NCBI GenBank assembly: GCA_943789025.1 | Contig: CALSSN010000018.1 | Span: 1-64,000, forward strand | Length of the DNA stretch: 64,000 nucleotides | Direction of reading: 5' to 3' | Origin: an uncultured Verrucomicrobiales bacterium | GTDB taxonomy: Bacteria; Verrucomicrobiota; Verrucomicrobiia; Verrucomicrobiales; DEV007 | In this document: positions 19,675 to 29,591 of the stretch, piece by piece | Layout of the letters: each line of letters starts with the position of its first letter | Numbering within the stretch: the first letter of the stretch is position 1 | Program-made: the position numbers and the translations under genes | The notes under the pieces: model-generated | What the model was told of the DNA's origin: nothing | What the model saw: the letters and a program-made list of their open reading frames with translations, nothing else | The model's database searches: none

Positions 19675-20487
19675 ATGTCCTCTCAAGATCCTTTTCTCCG
19701 TCTGCTTTTTCTTGGTGACATCGTCGGTGATCCCGGTCGGAGAGCTGTAGCTAGTGAGTTGCCGGTGCTGAAGGAGGAACTGGGGGTCGACTTTACTGTT
19801 GTCAACGGAGAAAATTCTGCTGGAGGTCGAGGCATCACCGGAAAAATTGCCATCGGCCTGATGCGGGCAGGAGCAGCTGTCATCACGACTGGAGACCACG
19901 TGTGGGATCAGCCTGATACCGCTTCTTATATCGAAACTGAACCGCGTCTTCTTCGGCCGATTAATTATCCGGATGGAGTTCCTGGAAAGGGCACCGTCCT
20001 TCTCGAAACCGCGAAAGCTAAGGTTGGGGTAATTAATGTGCAGGGTCGGTCATTCATGCAGCCGCCAATGGAGAATCCTTTTCACGCTCTCGACCGAGCG
20101 GTCACGCAACTGCGGAGGAGCACGCCGGTGATTTTCGTTGATGTGCATGCCGAGACGACGAGTGAGAAGATAGCAGTTGGTCGTTATCTCGACGGTCGAG
20201 TTTCAGCCGTGGTGGGGACGCACACACATGTCCAGACTGCGGATGAGCAAATTCTACCCGCTGGGACAGCTTTTCTTTGTGACGCGGGGATGTGTGGCCC
20301 CGACTTTTCGATCCTCGGGCGGACTCCGGATCCAATCATTGAAAAATTCAAGGACGGCATGCCACGGCGCTTTCCGGTGGCAAAGGGAGACGTGCGTTTG
20401 TGTGGGGCACTTGTCACCATCGAACCTGCCACTGGAATGGCTTGTTCTATCGAGCGGATCAACCGAATTGTCCCGATCCAGAAATAG
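19675..20487 (+). CDS. YmdB-type metallophosphoesterase (TIGR00282 family)
   Basis: A 270-residue metallophosphoesterase similar to YmdB, which hydrolyses 2',3'-cyclic nucleotides in Bacillus. Metal-binding blocks: FLGDIVGDPGR, VVNGENSAGGRGIT, TTGDHVWDQ, VDVHAETTSEK and VGTHTHVQTADE. The ATG at 19675 is used; a TTG at 19669 is an alternative. It is divergent from the amidase gene. Biological role in this organism is unknown. Confidence 0.92.
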   Translation: MSSQDPFLRLLFLGDIVGDPGRRAVASELPVLKEELGVDFTVVNGENSAGGRGITGKIAIGLMRAGAAVITTGDHVWDQPDTASYIETEPRLLRPINYPDGVPGKGTVLLETAKAKVGVINVQGRSFMQPPMENPFHALDRAVTQLRRSTPVIFVDVHAETTSEKIAVGRYLDGRVSAVVGTHTHVQTADEQILPAGTAFLCDAGMCGPDFSILGRTPDPIIEKFKDGMPRRFPVAKGDVRLCGALVTIEPATGMACSIERINRIVPIQK

Positions 20488-20557
20488 TCTGAATGGTGCC
20501 TGAATCGATATATTTTCCGCACGCTCAAAAAAAAGAAAAACCCATGAAATATATCTT

Positions 20558-20585
20558 TTGACAGCATGGGGCTTATCGGTAGATT
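20558..20585 (+). promoter_or_regulatory. likely promoter of tRNA-Thr–tuf
   Basis: A perfect -35 TTGACA (20558–20563) is followed after 16 bp by TAGATT (20580–20585, 4 of 6 to TATAAT). It lies 111 bp before the tRNA-Thr gene, in the only gap that could drive the tRNA and tuf. Confidence 0.5.
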
Positions 20586-20696
20586 CCCCGTCCCTTTTGC
20601 CCCTGTCGGTAAAGTCAAGGCAGTTTGGATTTCCGAATTGTTTTTGACTGTCGAAAAGAGAAAAGTTACCTCCCTGAGGGTTATACCTTAGAGATT

Positions 20697-20771
<75 letters not shown>

Positions 20772-20822
20772 GGTTCAGAAAACAAAAAAACATCGCCTAC
20801 AAGCACCAAATCAACCAGTCAG

Positions 20823-22007
20823 ATGGCTAAACAAGCATTCGAACGAAACAAGCCCCACGTGAACGTTGGCACTATCGGTCACGTGGATCATGGCAAGACG
20901 ACCCTCACCGCAGCGATCACTACGACGCTCGCCGAGAAAGGCTTTGCCGAAAAACGCGATTATAACGAGATCGACGCAGCTCCTGAGGAAAAGGAGCGTG
21001 GCATCACGATCTCGACGGCGCACGTCGAGTATGAGACGGAGAATCGCCATTACGCTCACGTCGACTGCCCAGGTCACGCTGACTATGTGAAGAACATGAT
21101 CACTGGAGCGGCACAGATGGATGGAGGAATCCTCGTCGTCAGTGCAGCAGACGGTCCGATGCCTCAGACCCGAGAGCACATCCTTCTTGCGCGTCAGGTT
21201 GGGGTTCCCGCTCTGGTAGTTTTCCTGAACAAAATCGATCAGGTTGATGACGAGGAGCTTGTTGATCTCGTGGAAATGGAGATCCGTGACCTCCTTACCA
21301 AGTATGAGTTTCCTGGTGACGATATTCCGATCGTGAAAGGTTCTGCCCTCAAAGCTCTCGAAGGAGATGCTGCCCAGATGGAGAACATCCTCAAGCTCAT
21401 GCAGGCAGTTGACGATTTCATCCCTCTTCCTGAGCGCCCGATTGATCAGGACTTCCTGATGCCTGTCGAAGACGTGTTCTCGATTGAAGGTCGTGGCACC
21501 GTGGCTACCGGAAGAATTGAGCGTGGCATCGTCAAGAAAATGGAAGAGGTCGAGATCGTGGGTATCCGCGACACCGTGAAAACGACGATCACCGACATTG
21601 AGATGTTCCGCAAGCTTCTCGACGAAGGCCGTGCTGGAGACAATGTCGGACTGCTGCTGCGTGGCACGAAAAAAGAAGAGATCGAGCGTGGTCAAGTGAT
21701 TGCCAAGCCCGGTTCTATCAAGCCGCATAAGAAGTTCAAAGGTGAGGTATATGTCCTTTCCAAGGATGAAGGTGGTCGTCATACCCCGTTCTTCTCGAAT
21801 TACCGCCCGCAGTTTTACTTCCGCACGACGGATGTGACCGGCAGCATCGTGCTTCCCGAAGGCGTTGAAATGGTGATGCCCGGGGACAACGTCGCGATGG
21901 AGGTCGAACTCATCACTCCAATCGCTCTGGAGAAAACCATTCGTTTCGCGATCCGTGAAGGCGGTCGCACGGTTGGTGCAGGGCGAGTCAGCGAGATCCT
22001 CGACTAG
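20823..22007 (+). CDS. tuf: elongation factor Tu
   Basis: Delivers aminoacyl-tRNA to the ribosome. It is 394 residues from the ATG at 20823 ([20 protein letters not shown]). G1 GHVDHGKT, switch region ERGITI, G3 [13 protein letters not shown]4 NKID and the conserved C-terminal [15 protein letters not shown] are all present. Followed by tRNA-Trp, secE and nusG as in many bacteria. Confidence 0.98.
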   Translation: MAKQAFERNKPHVNVGTIGHVDHGKTTLTAAITTTLAEKGFAEKRDYNEIDAAPEEKERGITISTAHVEYETENRHYAHVDCPGHADYVKNMITGAAQMDGGILVVSAADGPMPQTREHILLARQVGVPALVVFLNKIDQVDDEELVDLVEMEIRDLLTKYEFPGDDIPIVKGSALKALEGDAAQMENILKLMQAVDDFIPLPERPIDQDFLMPVEDVFSIEGRGTVATGRIERGIVKKMEEVEIVGIRDTVKTTITDIEMFRKLLDEGRAGDNVGLLLRGTKKEEIERGQVIAKPGSIKPHKKFKGEVYVLSKDEGGRHTPFFSNYRPQFYFRTTDVTGSIVLPEGVEMVMPGDNVAMEVELITPIALEKTIRFAIREGGRTVGAGRVSEILD

Positions 22008-22024
22008 GCTCAAGTTTTCAGCCT

Positions 22025-22076
22025 GTCCTCTCAATCAGAGGACCGCAGGGTGGCGATGGTGCTGGACACTATCGCC
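22025..22076 (+). terminator. two stem-loops after tuf, possible terminator
   Basis: A 7-bp stem GTCCTCT/AGAGGAC (22025–22031, 22037–22043) is followed by a 10-bp stem GGCGATGGTG/CACTATCGCC (22052–22061, 22067–22076, one G·U pair). There is no T-run, so this may be a processing or weak termination site before tRNA-Trp. Confidence 0.4.
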
Positions 22077-22148
22077 CCTTGTTGGCTAAGGAACAATCGT
22101 AAATCCAAGCAGTTGCCTAATCCTTTTCAATCTCCGAGTGCACCTGTT

Positions 22149-22226
22149 AGGTCAGTAGCTCAGCCTGGTTAGAGCACCGGTCTCCAAAACCGGGTGTCGG
22201 GGGTTCGAATCCCTCCTGACCTGCCA
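22149..22226 (+). tRNA. tRNA-Trp (anticodon CCA)
   Basis: Acceptor AGGTCAG/CTGACCT, D arm GCTC…GAGC, anticodon stem CCGGT/ACCGG with loop CTCCAAA (anticodon CCA), T arm GGGGG-TTCGAAT-CCCTC. The CCA end is encoded at 22224–22226. It sits between tuf and secE, its usual place in many bacteria. Confidence 0.95.
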
Positions 22227-22270
22227 CTCTACTCATACTCTTAAGCAGCACAAACCACCGGAAGGGAAAA

Positions 22271-22477
22271 ATGAAAGCACAAAAATACATCTCTGAGGTC
22301 CGGGCAGAGCTTCAGAAAGCCACTTGGCCGTGGAACCCGAAGGAAAAAGGATTCAAGAAGTTCAAGGAACTGACCGATTCAACCATCGTTGTTTTTGTCG
22401 CCATGCTTCTTCTCGCTGGCTTTGTAGCTTTTTTCGACTTTGCCATGCGCCAGGTAGTTGAACTGCTGACCACCTGA
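22271..22477 (+). CDS. secE: preprotein translocase subunit SecE
   Basis: A 68-residue single-span SecE. The amphipathic start KYISEVRAELQKATWPWNPKE (cut by the typical W-P) is followed by a Lys-rich stretch and one hydrophobic membrane segment (about residues 37–62). Part of SecYEG in the inner membrane. It is followed by nusG, the standard gene order. No rpmG (L33) gene is found between tuf and secE, where some phyla carry it. Confidence 0.93.
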   Translation: MKAQKYISEVRAELQKATWPWNPKEKGFKKFKELTDSTIVVFVAMLLLAGFVAFFDFAMRQVVELLTT

Positions 22478-22591
22478 CCTGAAGACAGACGAGCGAAGCA
22501 GGAAAAAATTCTCAGTGAAGTGAAAAAGACCACCATGCCAGTCAACAACTGCTGATCCTGCCAGAACACGAACGCTATTATTTTAAGAATT

Positions 22592-23161
22592 ATGGGAGCT
22601 ATTCCTCAACCACGTGACCAATGGTTTGTCGTCCATGTCCTCTCCGGGCAGGAGCGGAAGGTACGTGATAATATCGAGAGACGGATCGCCACAGAGGAGA
22701 TGGGTGACTACGTCTTTGAGGTGTTGATGCCTGAAGAAACGGTCTCTGAAATCAAGCAGGGAAAAAAAAGCGAGACCAAGCGCAAATTTTATCCGGGCTA
22801 CATCATCGTGAATATGTTCCTGCTCGAGGACAACAACGAGTTGGTAGACCGCACGTGGTATTTCATTCAGGATACCTACGGAGTTATCAATTTCGCCGGC
22901 TCAAAGAACAAGCCGGTTCCCATGAGGCCTGCAGAGGTGGAGTCCATGCTTGCTCAGATCAAGGAGCGCGAAGACCATGTGGCTCCGAAAATATCTTTTG
23001 AGGTCGGAGAGACAGTCAAGGTCGCCGACGGGCCATTCGAGAGCCAGAACGGAATCGTTGAGGAAATTGATCCAGAGAAAGGCAAGATCATCGTATCTGT
23101 TTCCATGTTCGGTCGCTCGACACCTGTGGAACTCGAGTACTGGCAGGTTGAGAGAGGATAG
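22592..23161 (+). CDS. nusG: transcription antitermination factor NusG
   Basis: A 189-residue NusG. The N-terminal NGN domain has WFVVHVLSGQERKVRDNIE and KFYPGYIIVNM; the C-terminal KOW domain has VGETVKVADGPFESQNGIVEEID. Links RNA polymerase with Rho or the ribosome. It lies between secE and rplK as usual. Confidence 0.97.
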   Translation: MGAIPQPRDQWFVVHVLSGQERKVRDNIERRIATEEMGDYVFEVLMPEETVSEIKQGKKSETKRKFYPGYIIVNMFLLEDNNELVDRTWYFIQDTYGVINFAGSKNKPVPMRPAEVESMLAQIKEREDHVAPKISFEVGETVKVADGPFESQNGIVEEIDPEKGKIIVSVSMFGRSTPVELEYWQVERG

Positions 23162-23170
23162 TCCGTAGCA

Positions 23171-23197
23171 GACCGACAGACCGACAGACCGACAGAC
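23171..23197. repeat. tandem octamer, three copies of GACCGACA
   Basis: Three perfect direct copies of an 8-bp unit followed by a partial fourth (GAC), in the 81-bp gap between nusG and rplK. No coding role. Confidence 0.85.
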
Positions 23198-23242
23198 TTT
23201 GCGCACCCTGTAATTGAAACCCGATAAGATCCACCCACCGAG

Positions 23243-23668
23243 ATGGCTAAAGAATTAGACAGACAGATCAAACTTCAGATCCCCGCTGGTCAGGCGAACC
23301 CGTCGCCCCCCGTAGGTCCCGCCCTCGGTCAGGCCGGGGTCAACATCATGGAGTTCTGCAAGGCCTTCAATGCCGAGACACAATCCCAGGCGGGAGAAAT
23401 TCTCCCCACCGTGATCAGTGTGTTTTCGGACAAGAGTTTTACATTTATCACCAAAAGACCACCTGCAGCGGTGCTGCTGAAAAAAGCGGCGAATATCGCT
23501 TCTGGTTCGGGTGAGCCGAATAAGAAAAAAGTAGCCAAGCTCTCCCGAGCGAAACTGATGGAAGTTGTGAAGGTCAAAATCGAAGACTTGAATACGGACG
23601 ATGAGGAACAAGCCGCCAGGGTTCTTGCCGGTACTGCCCGTCAGATGGGTATCGAAATCGAGGGTTAA
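23243..23668 (+). CDS. rplK: 50S ribosomal protein L11
   Basis: A 141-residue L11 with typical [34 protein letters not shown], the [19 protein letters not shown] block and a C-terminal RNA-binding part ending [12 protein letters not shown]. Intact. Binds the GTPase-associated centre of 23S rRNA. Precedes rplA. Confidence 0.97.
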   Translation: MAKELDRQIKLQIPAGQANPSPPVGPALGQAGVNIMEFCKAFNAETQSQAGEILPTVISVFSDKSFTFITKRPPAAVLLKKAANIASGSGEPNKKKVAKLSRAKLMEVVKVKIEDLNTDDEEQAARVLAGTARQMGIEIEG

Positions 23669-23763
23669 GCGCCGAATTTAGGGCAAGAGCGACGGAAAAA
23701 ACGAGAATATTTCAACCAGAAGCAGGAGGGCGATAAAAGCCCGTTCGCACTGCACTAAAAACC

Positions 23764-24468
23764 ATGGCAAAACGAAGTAAACGCTACCGGCAGGCAGCCG
23801 CCCTCCTTGAAGAGGGACAAACACTACCCTCTTGAGGAAGCGGTTGGGGATCATCAAGAAATTTCCCACTACCAAATTCGACGAGACGATCTCAATCTCC
23901 TTCAAGCTCGGCATCGACCCGAGAAAGTCCGATCAGATGATTCGCGGCACCTGTCCGTTGCCTCACGGGAGCGGAAAGGATGTCAGAGTCATAGTGATTG
24001 CTCAAGGGGAAGCTGCTGCTGCTGCGGAGAAAGCCGGAGCGAACAGAGTGGGCTACAGTGAGCTGATCGGATGAAATTAAAGGAGGCTGGATGGATTTTG
24101 ATGCTTTGATTGCCACTCCTGATGCGATGGCCGAGGTACGAAAGCTCGGTCGGCAACTCGGACCACGCGGATTGATGCCGAACCCGAAGACCGGCACAGT
24201 CACCGAAGACACCGCGGGAGCAGTGACTGCCGTCAAAGCAGGGCGCGTGGACTTCAAAACTCGATAAAAGTGCTAACATTGCAGTTACAGGTTGGTAAGG
24301 CGTCTTTTGACGTCACAAAGTTGCTGGAGAATATCGAGGCCGTGATCAGCGCCGTAGAGGCCGGCCAGGCCCGCAACAGCGAAAGGCCGCTACGTGGAGA
24401 CGGCGACGCTTTCTGCATCCATGTCGCCAGGTGTTCCACTCGATGGAGGTGCCTTTACAACCGTTTAA
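23764..24468 (+). CDS. rplA: 50S ribosomal protein L1, frame broken six times
   Basis: The sequence carries a full L1 gene, but the frame slips by +1 six times: near 23824 (aca-c-tac), 23847 (GGGG for GGG), 24070 (GG for G), 24262 (extra C before GAT), 24290 (extra G after ACA) and 24364 (GG for G). With one base removed at each place, 699 bases encode about 232 residues, with canonical L1 blocks in order: [96 protein letters not shown] and [14 protein letters not shown]. Start ATG 23764, stop TAA 24466–24468. Because L1 is nearly always required for good growth and its neighbours are intact, clustered consensus errors are the most likely cause. Confidence 0.9.
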
Positions 24469-24490
24469 AGCAGTAGGAAGAAATATCAGA

Positions 24491-25003
24491 ATGAAGGAAG
24501 AAAAACAAGCTTACCTCGAAGAAATCATCGCCAAAATCAATGGCGCTGAATTCATTATGATAGCGGACTACGGCGGCCTCGACGTCCCCGGGTTTATGGA
24601 AATTCGCAAACGGCTTAAGGCGAATGGTTCAGATTTCAGGGTGGTGAAGAACAGCTTCATCAAACGAGCCGCCTCGGAGTCGGGTCTTCCTGAGGGGCTC
24701 GTTGCATCTCTTACCGGCCAGACCGCACTGGTGACGGGAGAGTCTGATGTCTGTGCCGTTGCGAAGACAATCAAGGGCTTTCACAAAGAGTTCCAGAAAG
24801 TTGAAGTCAAAACCGGAGTTTTGGATGGCAAGCTTCTCGAAGCTGCTGAGATCAATGCTCTTGCCGATCTTCCGTCCCGCGAAGTGCTTCTTTCCCAGTT
24901 GCTCGGCGTGCTGAATGCACCTGCGACCAAGTTGGCCCGTGTTCTCAATGAGCCTGGAGGCTCCCTTGCGCGCGTTTTACAGGCGAAAGCAGATCTCGGT
25001 TAA
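24491..25003 (+). CDS. rplJ: 50S ribosomal protein L10
   Basis: A 170-residue L10, stalk base that carries the L7/L12 dimers. The start at 24491 (MKEEKQAYLEEIIAKI) is chosen over an upstream start inside the end of rplA. Typical RVVKNSFIKRA and a C-terminal helix ending in RVLQAKADLG. Located 22 bp after rplA. Confidence 0.95.
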   Translation: MKEEKQAYLEEIIAKINGAEFIMIADYGGLDVPGFMEIRKRLKANGSDFRVVKNSFIKRAASESGLPEGLVASLTGQTALVTGESDVCAVAKTIKGFHKEFQKVEVKTGVLDGKLLEAAEINALADLPSREVLLSQLLGVLNAPATKLARVLNEPGGSLARVLQAKADLG

Positions 25004-25027
25004 TCCTTAAAATTTGATCAGAGGGGA

Positions 25028-25115
25028 CCTTGTCGGTCCTCAAAATATAAACACATAACAGGGTTCCTTGTCGGTCTGGCGGCAGTCAGACTTAATCCGA
25101 TCCAAGCCCGGATCG
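25028..25115 (+). promoter_or_regulatory. structured rplJ–rplL intercistronic region
   Basis: The 134-bp gap before rplL contains an 11-bp direct repeat CCTTGTCGGTC (25028–25038 and 25066–25076). It also has a hairpin GGACC-TTGTC-GGTCC at the first copy, and a 6-bp hairpin CGATCC/GGATCG (25098–25115) just before rplL. It may set the higher expression that rplL needs for its four or more copies per ribosome. Confidence 0.35.
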
Positions 25116-25137
25116 TCGGCGATACCCAAAAAATACA

Positions 25138-25521
25138 ATGGCAGATATCAATAAAATCGTAGAAGAACTGAGTGGCCTCACCGTCCTGGAGGTGGCCGAT
25201 CTTGTAAAATCTCTTGAGGAAAAGTGGGGCGTGAGTGCCGCTGCTCCTGTTGCTGCAGTTGCTGCTGTCGCCGCTGGTGGTGATGGAGGCGGAGCTGCTG
25301 AGGAGCAGACCGAATTCGACGTTATTCTGAAGAGTGACGGCGGCAGTAAGATCGCAGTTATCAAAGAGGTCCGGAGCGCAATCAGTGGTCTTGGTCTCGC
25401 GGACGCGAAAAAGCTCGTCGAAGATGCTCCGACTGCTCTCAAAGAGGGCGTCAGCAAAGAAGAAGCCGAAGAACTCAAGACCAAGCTTGAGGGAGCCGGC
25501 GCCGAGGTCGAAATCAAGTAG
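25138..25521 (+). CDS. rplL: 50S ribosomal protein L7/L12
   Basis: A 127-residue L7/L12. N-terminal dimerisation domain ([20 protein letters not shown]), an Ala/Gly-rich hinge (about 36–57), and the C-terminal factor-binding domain with [25 protein letters not shown]. Intact and of normal length. Confidence 0.97.
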   Translation: MADINKIVEELSGLTVLEVADLVKSLEEKWGVSAAAPVAAVAAVAAGGDGGGAAEEQTEFDVILKSDGGSKIAVIKEVRSAISGLGLADAKKLVEDAPTALKEGVSKEEAEELKTKLEGAGAEVEIK

Positions 25522-25573
25522 ACCTGCAATTTAAGGCCGCCTTCCCCCAACGTGGGCGGCATCCCAGTGAAGT

Positions 25574-25600
25574 GCTCCTCCGGATTCATTCCGGAGGAGC
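25574..25600 (+). terminator. hairpin between rplL and rpoB, possible attenuator
   Basis: A 10-bp perfect stem GCTCCTCCGG/CCGGAGGAGC (25574–25583, 25591–25600) with a 7-base loop, followed by TTTCTGG. Its place between rplL and rpoB matches the partial terminator known at this position in other bacteria. Confidence 0.5.
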
Positions 25601-25709
25601 TTTCTGGTAAAAAGTTGATTCAAATTTCCTATCCCGCCGCCCCCGAGTCGGCATCCTGAGACCCCAAAAAAGGTCGTCATTTCTCAGCAACCCAAACCGT
25701 TCAGCCATC

Positions 25710-28700
25710 ATGGAGCGCAAGTATTTCGGAAACATCGACGAGGTCATCGTCCCACCCAACCTCATCGAGGTTCAGATTCAGTCATATGCCGGCTTTCTTC
25801 AAATGGACGTGGCGCCTTCCAAGAGGCAGTTGACTGGACTTCAGGCAGTTTTTGCCGAGATCTTCCCGATCGATAGCTACGACGATAAGGTCAATCTTGA
25901 TTACGTCACTTACGAGGTGGGACCGCCCAAACTTACCTCTCTGGAAGCGCAGCGCGACGGCGAGACATTCAGCGCCCCGCTCTACGTGACTTTCAGGCTG
26001 AAGGACGAAATGGGAACGAAAGAGGAGAAAGTCTACATGGGCGAACTCCCTTTGATGACTGCTCGCGGAACTTTTGTCATCAACGGTGCAGAGCGGGTGG
26101 TGGTTTCTCAGCTCCACAGGTCGCCGGGGATCTGCTTCGAAACTTCGGTGCACCTCAACGGCAAGCTCCTGCATGGATTTCGGATCATTCCGGATCGAGG
26201 TTCGTGGCTGGAGGTGCAATTCGACACCAATGATCTTCTTTACGTCTATCTGGATCGCCGTCGACGCAGACGTAAGTTCCTCGCGACGACATTCCTGCGG
26301 GCAATCGGATATTCTTCCAACGAGGACATCGTGCGCGAGTTTTATAAGGTCGAGAAGCTCAAGCTGCGGACCAATCTCGACGAGGACAAAATTTCCTCCA
26401 AGGTTACTTTTGAAGACATACTCGACGGTGAGATTATCATCGCAAAAGCCTACGAGCCGCTCAGTATAGGCGTGGTGCGCCAGCTCCTCGAGCTCGGTCA
26501 TAAGCAGATCGAAGTGATCGACACGAGGGAAGACGATATTCTCGTCAAGACTCTGAAGAAGGATCCTGCTGAGAACGAAGAAGAGGCTCTGAAAGACATT
26601 TACAAGCGTCTTCGCCCCGGGGATCCGCCAACGGTTCCTAATGCCCGTGCGCTGATCAAACGACTCTTTTTCGACCCTAAGAAGTATGATCTCACTCGGG
26701 TCGGGCGCTACAAGATCAATCAGAAGCTCGATCTTAAGACCGACTCTGATACGAGAGTGCTGACGGCAGGTGATTTTCTTGCCTCGATGAAGTATCTGCT
26801 CCAGCTTAAGCAAGGCACTGGTATTCTAGACGATATCGATCACCTCGGTTCGCGCCGTGTGCGTGCTGTGGGAGAGCTTCTTGCCAACCAGTGCCGGGTA
26901 GGCCTGGCTCGCACCGAACGCCTAGTGAAAGAGCGCATGACCCTTTTCGATGTGAACATCGAGGGCATGACCCCGCAGAAACTTATCAATCCTAAGGCGC
27001 TCAGTGCTGTGGTTCGAGATTTCTTCGGACGTTCCCAGCTCAGTCAGTTTATGGACCAGACAAATCCTCTGGCCGAACTGACGCATAAGAGACGCCTTTC
27101 AGCGCTTGGGCCGGGAGGACTCAACCGGGATCGTGCCGGCTTTGAAGTGCGAGATGTGCACTCCTCGCACTATGGAAGAATCTGCCCGATCGAGACTCCG
27201 GAAGGACCAAACATCGGCTTGATCAACTCGATGTCCTGCTTCGCAAGGATCAATGAGTTCGGGTTTATCGAGACGCCTTACAGAAAAATCGAAAACGGGG
27301 TCGTTAAGAAAAAAATTGAATATGTCACTGCCGACCAGGAAGAGAAATACCTGATCGCCCAAGCTAACAATCTTATTGACGATAAGGGTAATTTTCTCAC
27401 CAAGCAGATCACGGTCCGGCAGCGGGGCGACTTTCTTGAAGTCGATCCGAAAGAGGCATCCTACATGGATGTTTCTCCCAAGCAGCTCGTCTCAGTGGCT
27501 GCCTCGATGATCCCCTTTCTCGAGCATGACGATGCGAACCGAGCTCTCATGGGATCGAACATGCAGCGCCAGGGAGTGCCATTGCTTGAACCCGAGGCTC
27601 CATTTGTCGGTACAGGAATGGAATCGAAGGCTGCCCGCGACTCGCGTGCTGTCGTTGTTTCTGAGGCCGCTGGGAAGGTGGCTGCTTCGATCGCTACGCA
27701 TATCGTTATCTCCAAGGATGGCAGTCTGCCGGTTTCGGACGAGGAGTTTCTCCTGCACCCCGACGGCGTGAGCAGTGATCCTGAGAATGGCCTTTACGTC
27801 TACCCTCTCCGTAAGTTCATGCGGTCGAACGCAGGGACCTGCATGAATCAAAAGCCCCTTGTGAAAAGAGGTGACCGGGTGAAGAAAGGACAACTCCTTG
27901 CGGATGGTCCTGCCACAGAGAATGGCGAACTGGCGCTCGGGCGAAATGTCCTGGTCGCTTTCATGCCCTGGCATGGCTACAACTTCGAGGACGCCATCAC
28001 CATTTCGGAGAGAGTGGTGAAGCAGGATGTTTACACCTCGATTCATATTTCAGACTTTGAAGTTGGGGCCCGGGATACCAAGCTTGGCCCGGAAGAAATT
28101 ACCCGTGACATTCCGAATGTTGGCGAAGAGGCCCTGCGTAACCTCGGCGCGGACGGCGTTATTCGCATTGGTGCAGAGGTCAAGCCTGGTGATATTCTGG
28201 TCGGAAAAATCACCCCGAAAAGCGAGACTGAACTTGCTCCCGAAGAACGTCTTTTACGGGCAATTTTTGGTGAGAAAGCTGCAGATGTGAAGGACACTTC
28301 GCTGCGGGTTCCTTCAGGTTGCACAGGCATCGTGATGGATATTCGGGTTGCCTCGCGAACTGACACAAGCCAGGAGAAACTCTCTCCGACCGAGCACAAG
28401 CGTCAGCTCAAACAGATCACCGAAGAACACAAGAAGAAGCGTGACCTGCTCACGGAGCAGCTTACCGAAAAATTGTCTGACGTCCTGCTAGGTGAAAAAG
28501 TCTCACTTGATGTGGTGAACGGGAAAACCGGAGAGATTGTTATTCCGGCTAACCGCAAGATCACGAAAACTTTACTGCGTAAGCTTGCGGCTCAATACGA
28601 CGCAGTCGAGATCGACCCAAGTCCGGTCAGAACGACGGTCATGGAGATCGTCAACACCTTCCGGCAGAAGTTTGCCGATGTTGATGTCGAACGCGAACGC

Positions 28701-29525
28701 GCCCTCGACAGGATTGAAGGGGGTGATGACATCGAACCGGGAGTTATCAAGCAGGTCAAAGTTTACGTAGCCTCAAAGCGGAAGCTTTCGGTTGGTGATA
28801 AGATGGCCGGACGCCACGGCAATAAGGGTGTTGTCGCCACAATCGTCCCGGAGGAGGACATGCCCTTCCTTGAGGATGGCTCGCCGGTCGATATCTGCCT
28901 GAACCCTCTTGGCGTTCCATCTCGAATGAACGTCGGCCAGGTTCTCGAGACCCACCTCGGTATCGCAGCCAAGGCCCTTGGTTTTAATGTCGCCACTCCG
29001 GTTTTCGACGGCATAGCCGAAGAGAAAATCATGGGTTACATGAAAGAGGCTAAGGCCCAGCCCGGTTACGAGTGGATCGGACTGAATGGAAAATCAGTGC
29101 TCTTTGACGGTCGTACAGGCGATCCGTTTCACCAGGAAATTGTCGTCGGCTATATCTACATGATGAAGCTCGGCCACCTGGTTCAGGATAAGATTCACGC
29201 TCGGGCAGTTGGCCCTTATTCGCTGGTGACCCAACAGCCGTTGGGTGGTAAAGCGCAGTATGGTGGCCAGCGCTTCGGTGAGATGGAGGTATGGGCGCTG
29301 GAGGCCTATGGAGCGGCCTACACGCTTCAGGAACTTCTCACTGTGAAATCGGACGATGTGCAGGGGCGAACCCGAATCTACGAGTCCATTGTCAAAGGTG
29401 ACAACAATCTTGAGGCTGGCACTCCAGAATCTTTCAACGTCCTCATCAAGGAGATGCAGAGCCTCGGGCTCGACGTCGCCGTCGGCTCGAAAAAAGCCGA
29501 GTTCGACGACGCTTCCTCTTATTAA
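25710..29525 (+). CDS. rpoB: DNA-directed RNA polymerase subunit beta
   Basis: A 1271-residue RpoB, intact. Conserved parts seen: the [24 protein letters not shown] rifampicin-binding region at 27026–27097, [36 protein letters not shown], and the C-terminal [33 protein letters not shown]. The rifampicin region looks wild-type in its S-Q-F-M-D-Q and H-K-R-R residues. Followed 66 bp later by rpoC. Confidence 0.98.
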   Translation: MERKYFGNIDEVIVPPNLIEVQIQSYAGFLQMDVAPSKRQLTGLQAVFAEIFPIDSYDDKVNLDYVTYEVGPPKLTSLEAQRDGETFSAPLYVTFRLKDEMGTKEEKVYMGELPLMTARGTFVINGAERVVVSQLHRSPGICFETSVHLNGKLLHGFRIIPDRGSWLEVQFDTNDLLYVYLDRRRRRRKFLATTFLRAIGYSSNEDIVREFYKVEKLKLRTNLDEDKISSKVTFEDILDGEIIIAKAYEPLSIGVVRQLLELGHKQIEVIDTREDDILVKTLKKDPAENEEEALKDIYKRLRPGDPPTVPNARALIKRLFFDPKKYDLTRVGRYKINQKLDLKTDSDTRVLTAGDFLASMKYLLQLKQGTGILDDIDHLGSRRVRAVGELLANQCRVGLARTERLVKERMTLFDVNIEGMTPQKLINPKALSAVVRDFFGRSQLSQFMDQTNPLAELTHKRRLSALGPGGLNRDRAGFEVRDVHSSHYGRICPIETPEGPNIGLINSMSCFARINEFGFIETPYRKIENGVVKKKIEYVTADQEEKYLIAQANNLIDDKGNFLTKQITVRQRGDFLEVDPKEASYMDVSPKQLVSVAASMIPFLEHDDANRALMGSNMQRQGVPLLEPEAPFVGTGMESKAARDSRAVVVSEAAGKVAASIATHIVISKDGSLPVSDEEFLLHPDGVSSDPENGLYVYPLRKFMRSNAGTCMNQKPLVKRGDRVKKGQLLADGPATENGELALGRNVLVAFMPWHGYNFEDAITISERVVKQDVYTSIHISDFEVGARDTKLGPEEITRDIPNVGEEALRNLGADGVIRIGAEVKPGDILVGKITPKSETELAPEERLLRAIFGEKAADVKDTSLRVPSGCTGIVMDIRVASRTDTSQEKLSPTEHKRQLKQITEEHKKKRDLLTEQLTEKLSDVLLGEKVSLDVVNGKTGEIVIPANRKITKTLLRKLAAQYDAVEIDPSPVRTTVMEIVNTFRQKFADVDVERERALDRIEGGDDIEPGVIKQVKVYVASKRKLSVGDKMAGRHGNKGVVATIVPEEDMPFLEDGSPVDICLNPLGVPSRMNVGQVLETHLGIAAKALGFNVATPVFDGIAEEKIMGYMKEAKAQPGYEWIGLNGKSVLFDGRTGDPFHQEIVVGYIYMMKLGHLVQDKIHARAVGPYSLVTQQPLGGKAQYGGQRFGEMEVWALEAYGAAYTLQELLTVKSDDVQGRTRIYESIVKGDNNLEAGTPESFNVLIKEMQSLGLDVAVGSKKAEFDDASSY

Positions 29526-29591
29526 ATCGAATCCATTACCTGAGAGCCTCAGCCTTAGCACCCACAACCTGACCCCAACGCATTGAACGAC

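Noticed and set aside
20811-22034. 407-codon open frame opposite tuf
   Set aside because: It mirrors the tuf coding sequence along its whole length; such antisense frames are common opposite conserved GC-rich tuf genes and have no independent family sequence.
25782-26813. 343-codon open frame opposite rpoB
   Set aside because: A shadow of rpoB codon bias, with no start context or family motifs.
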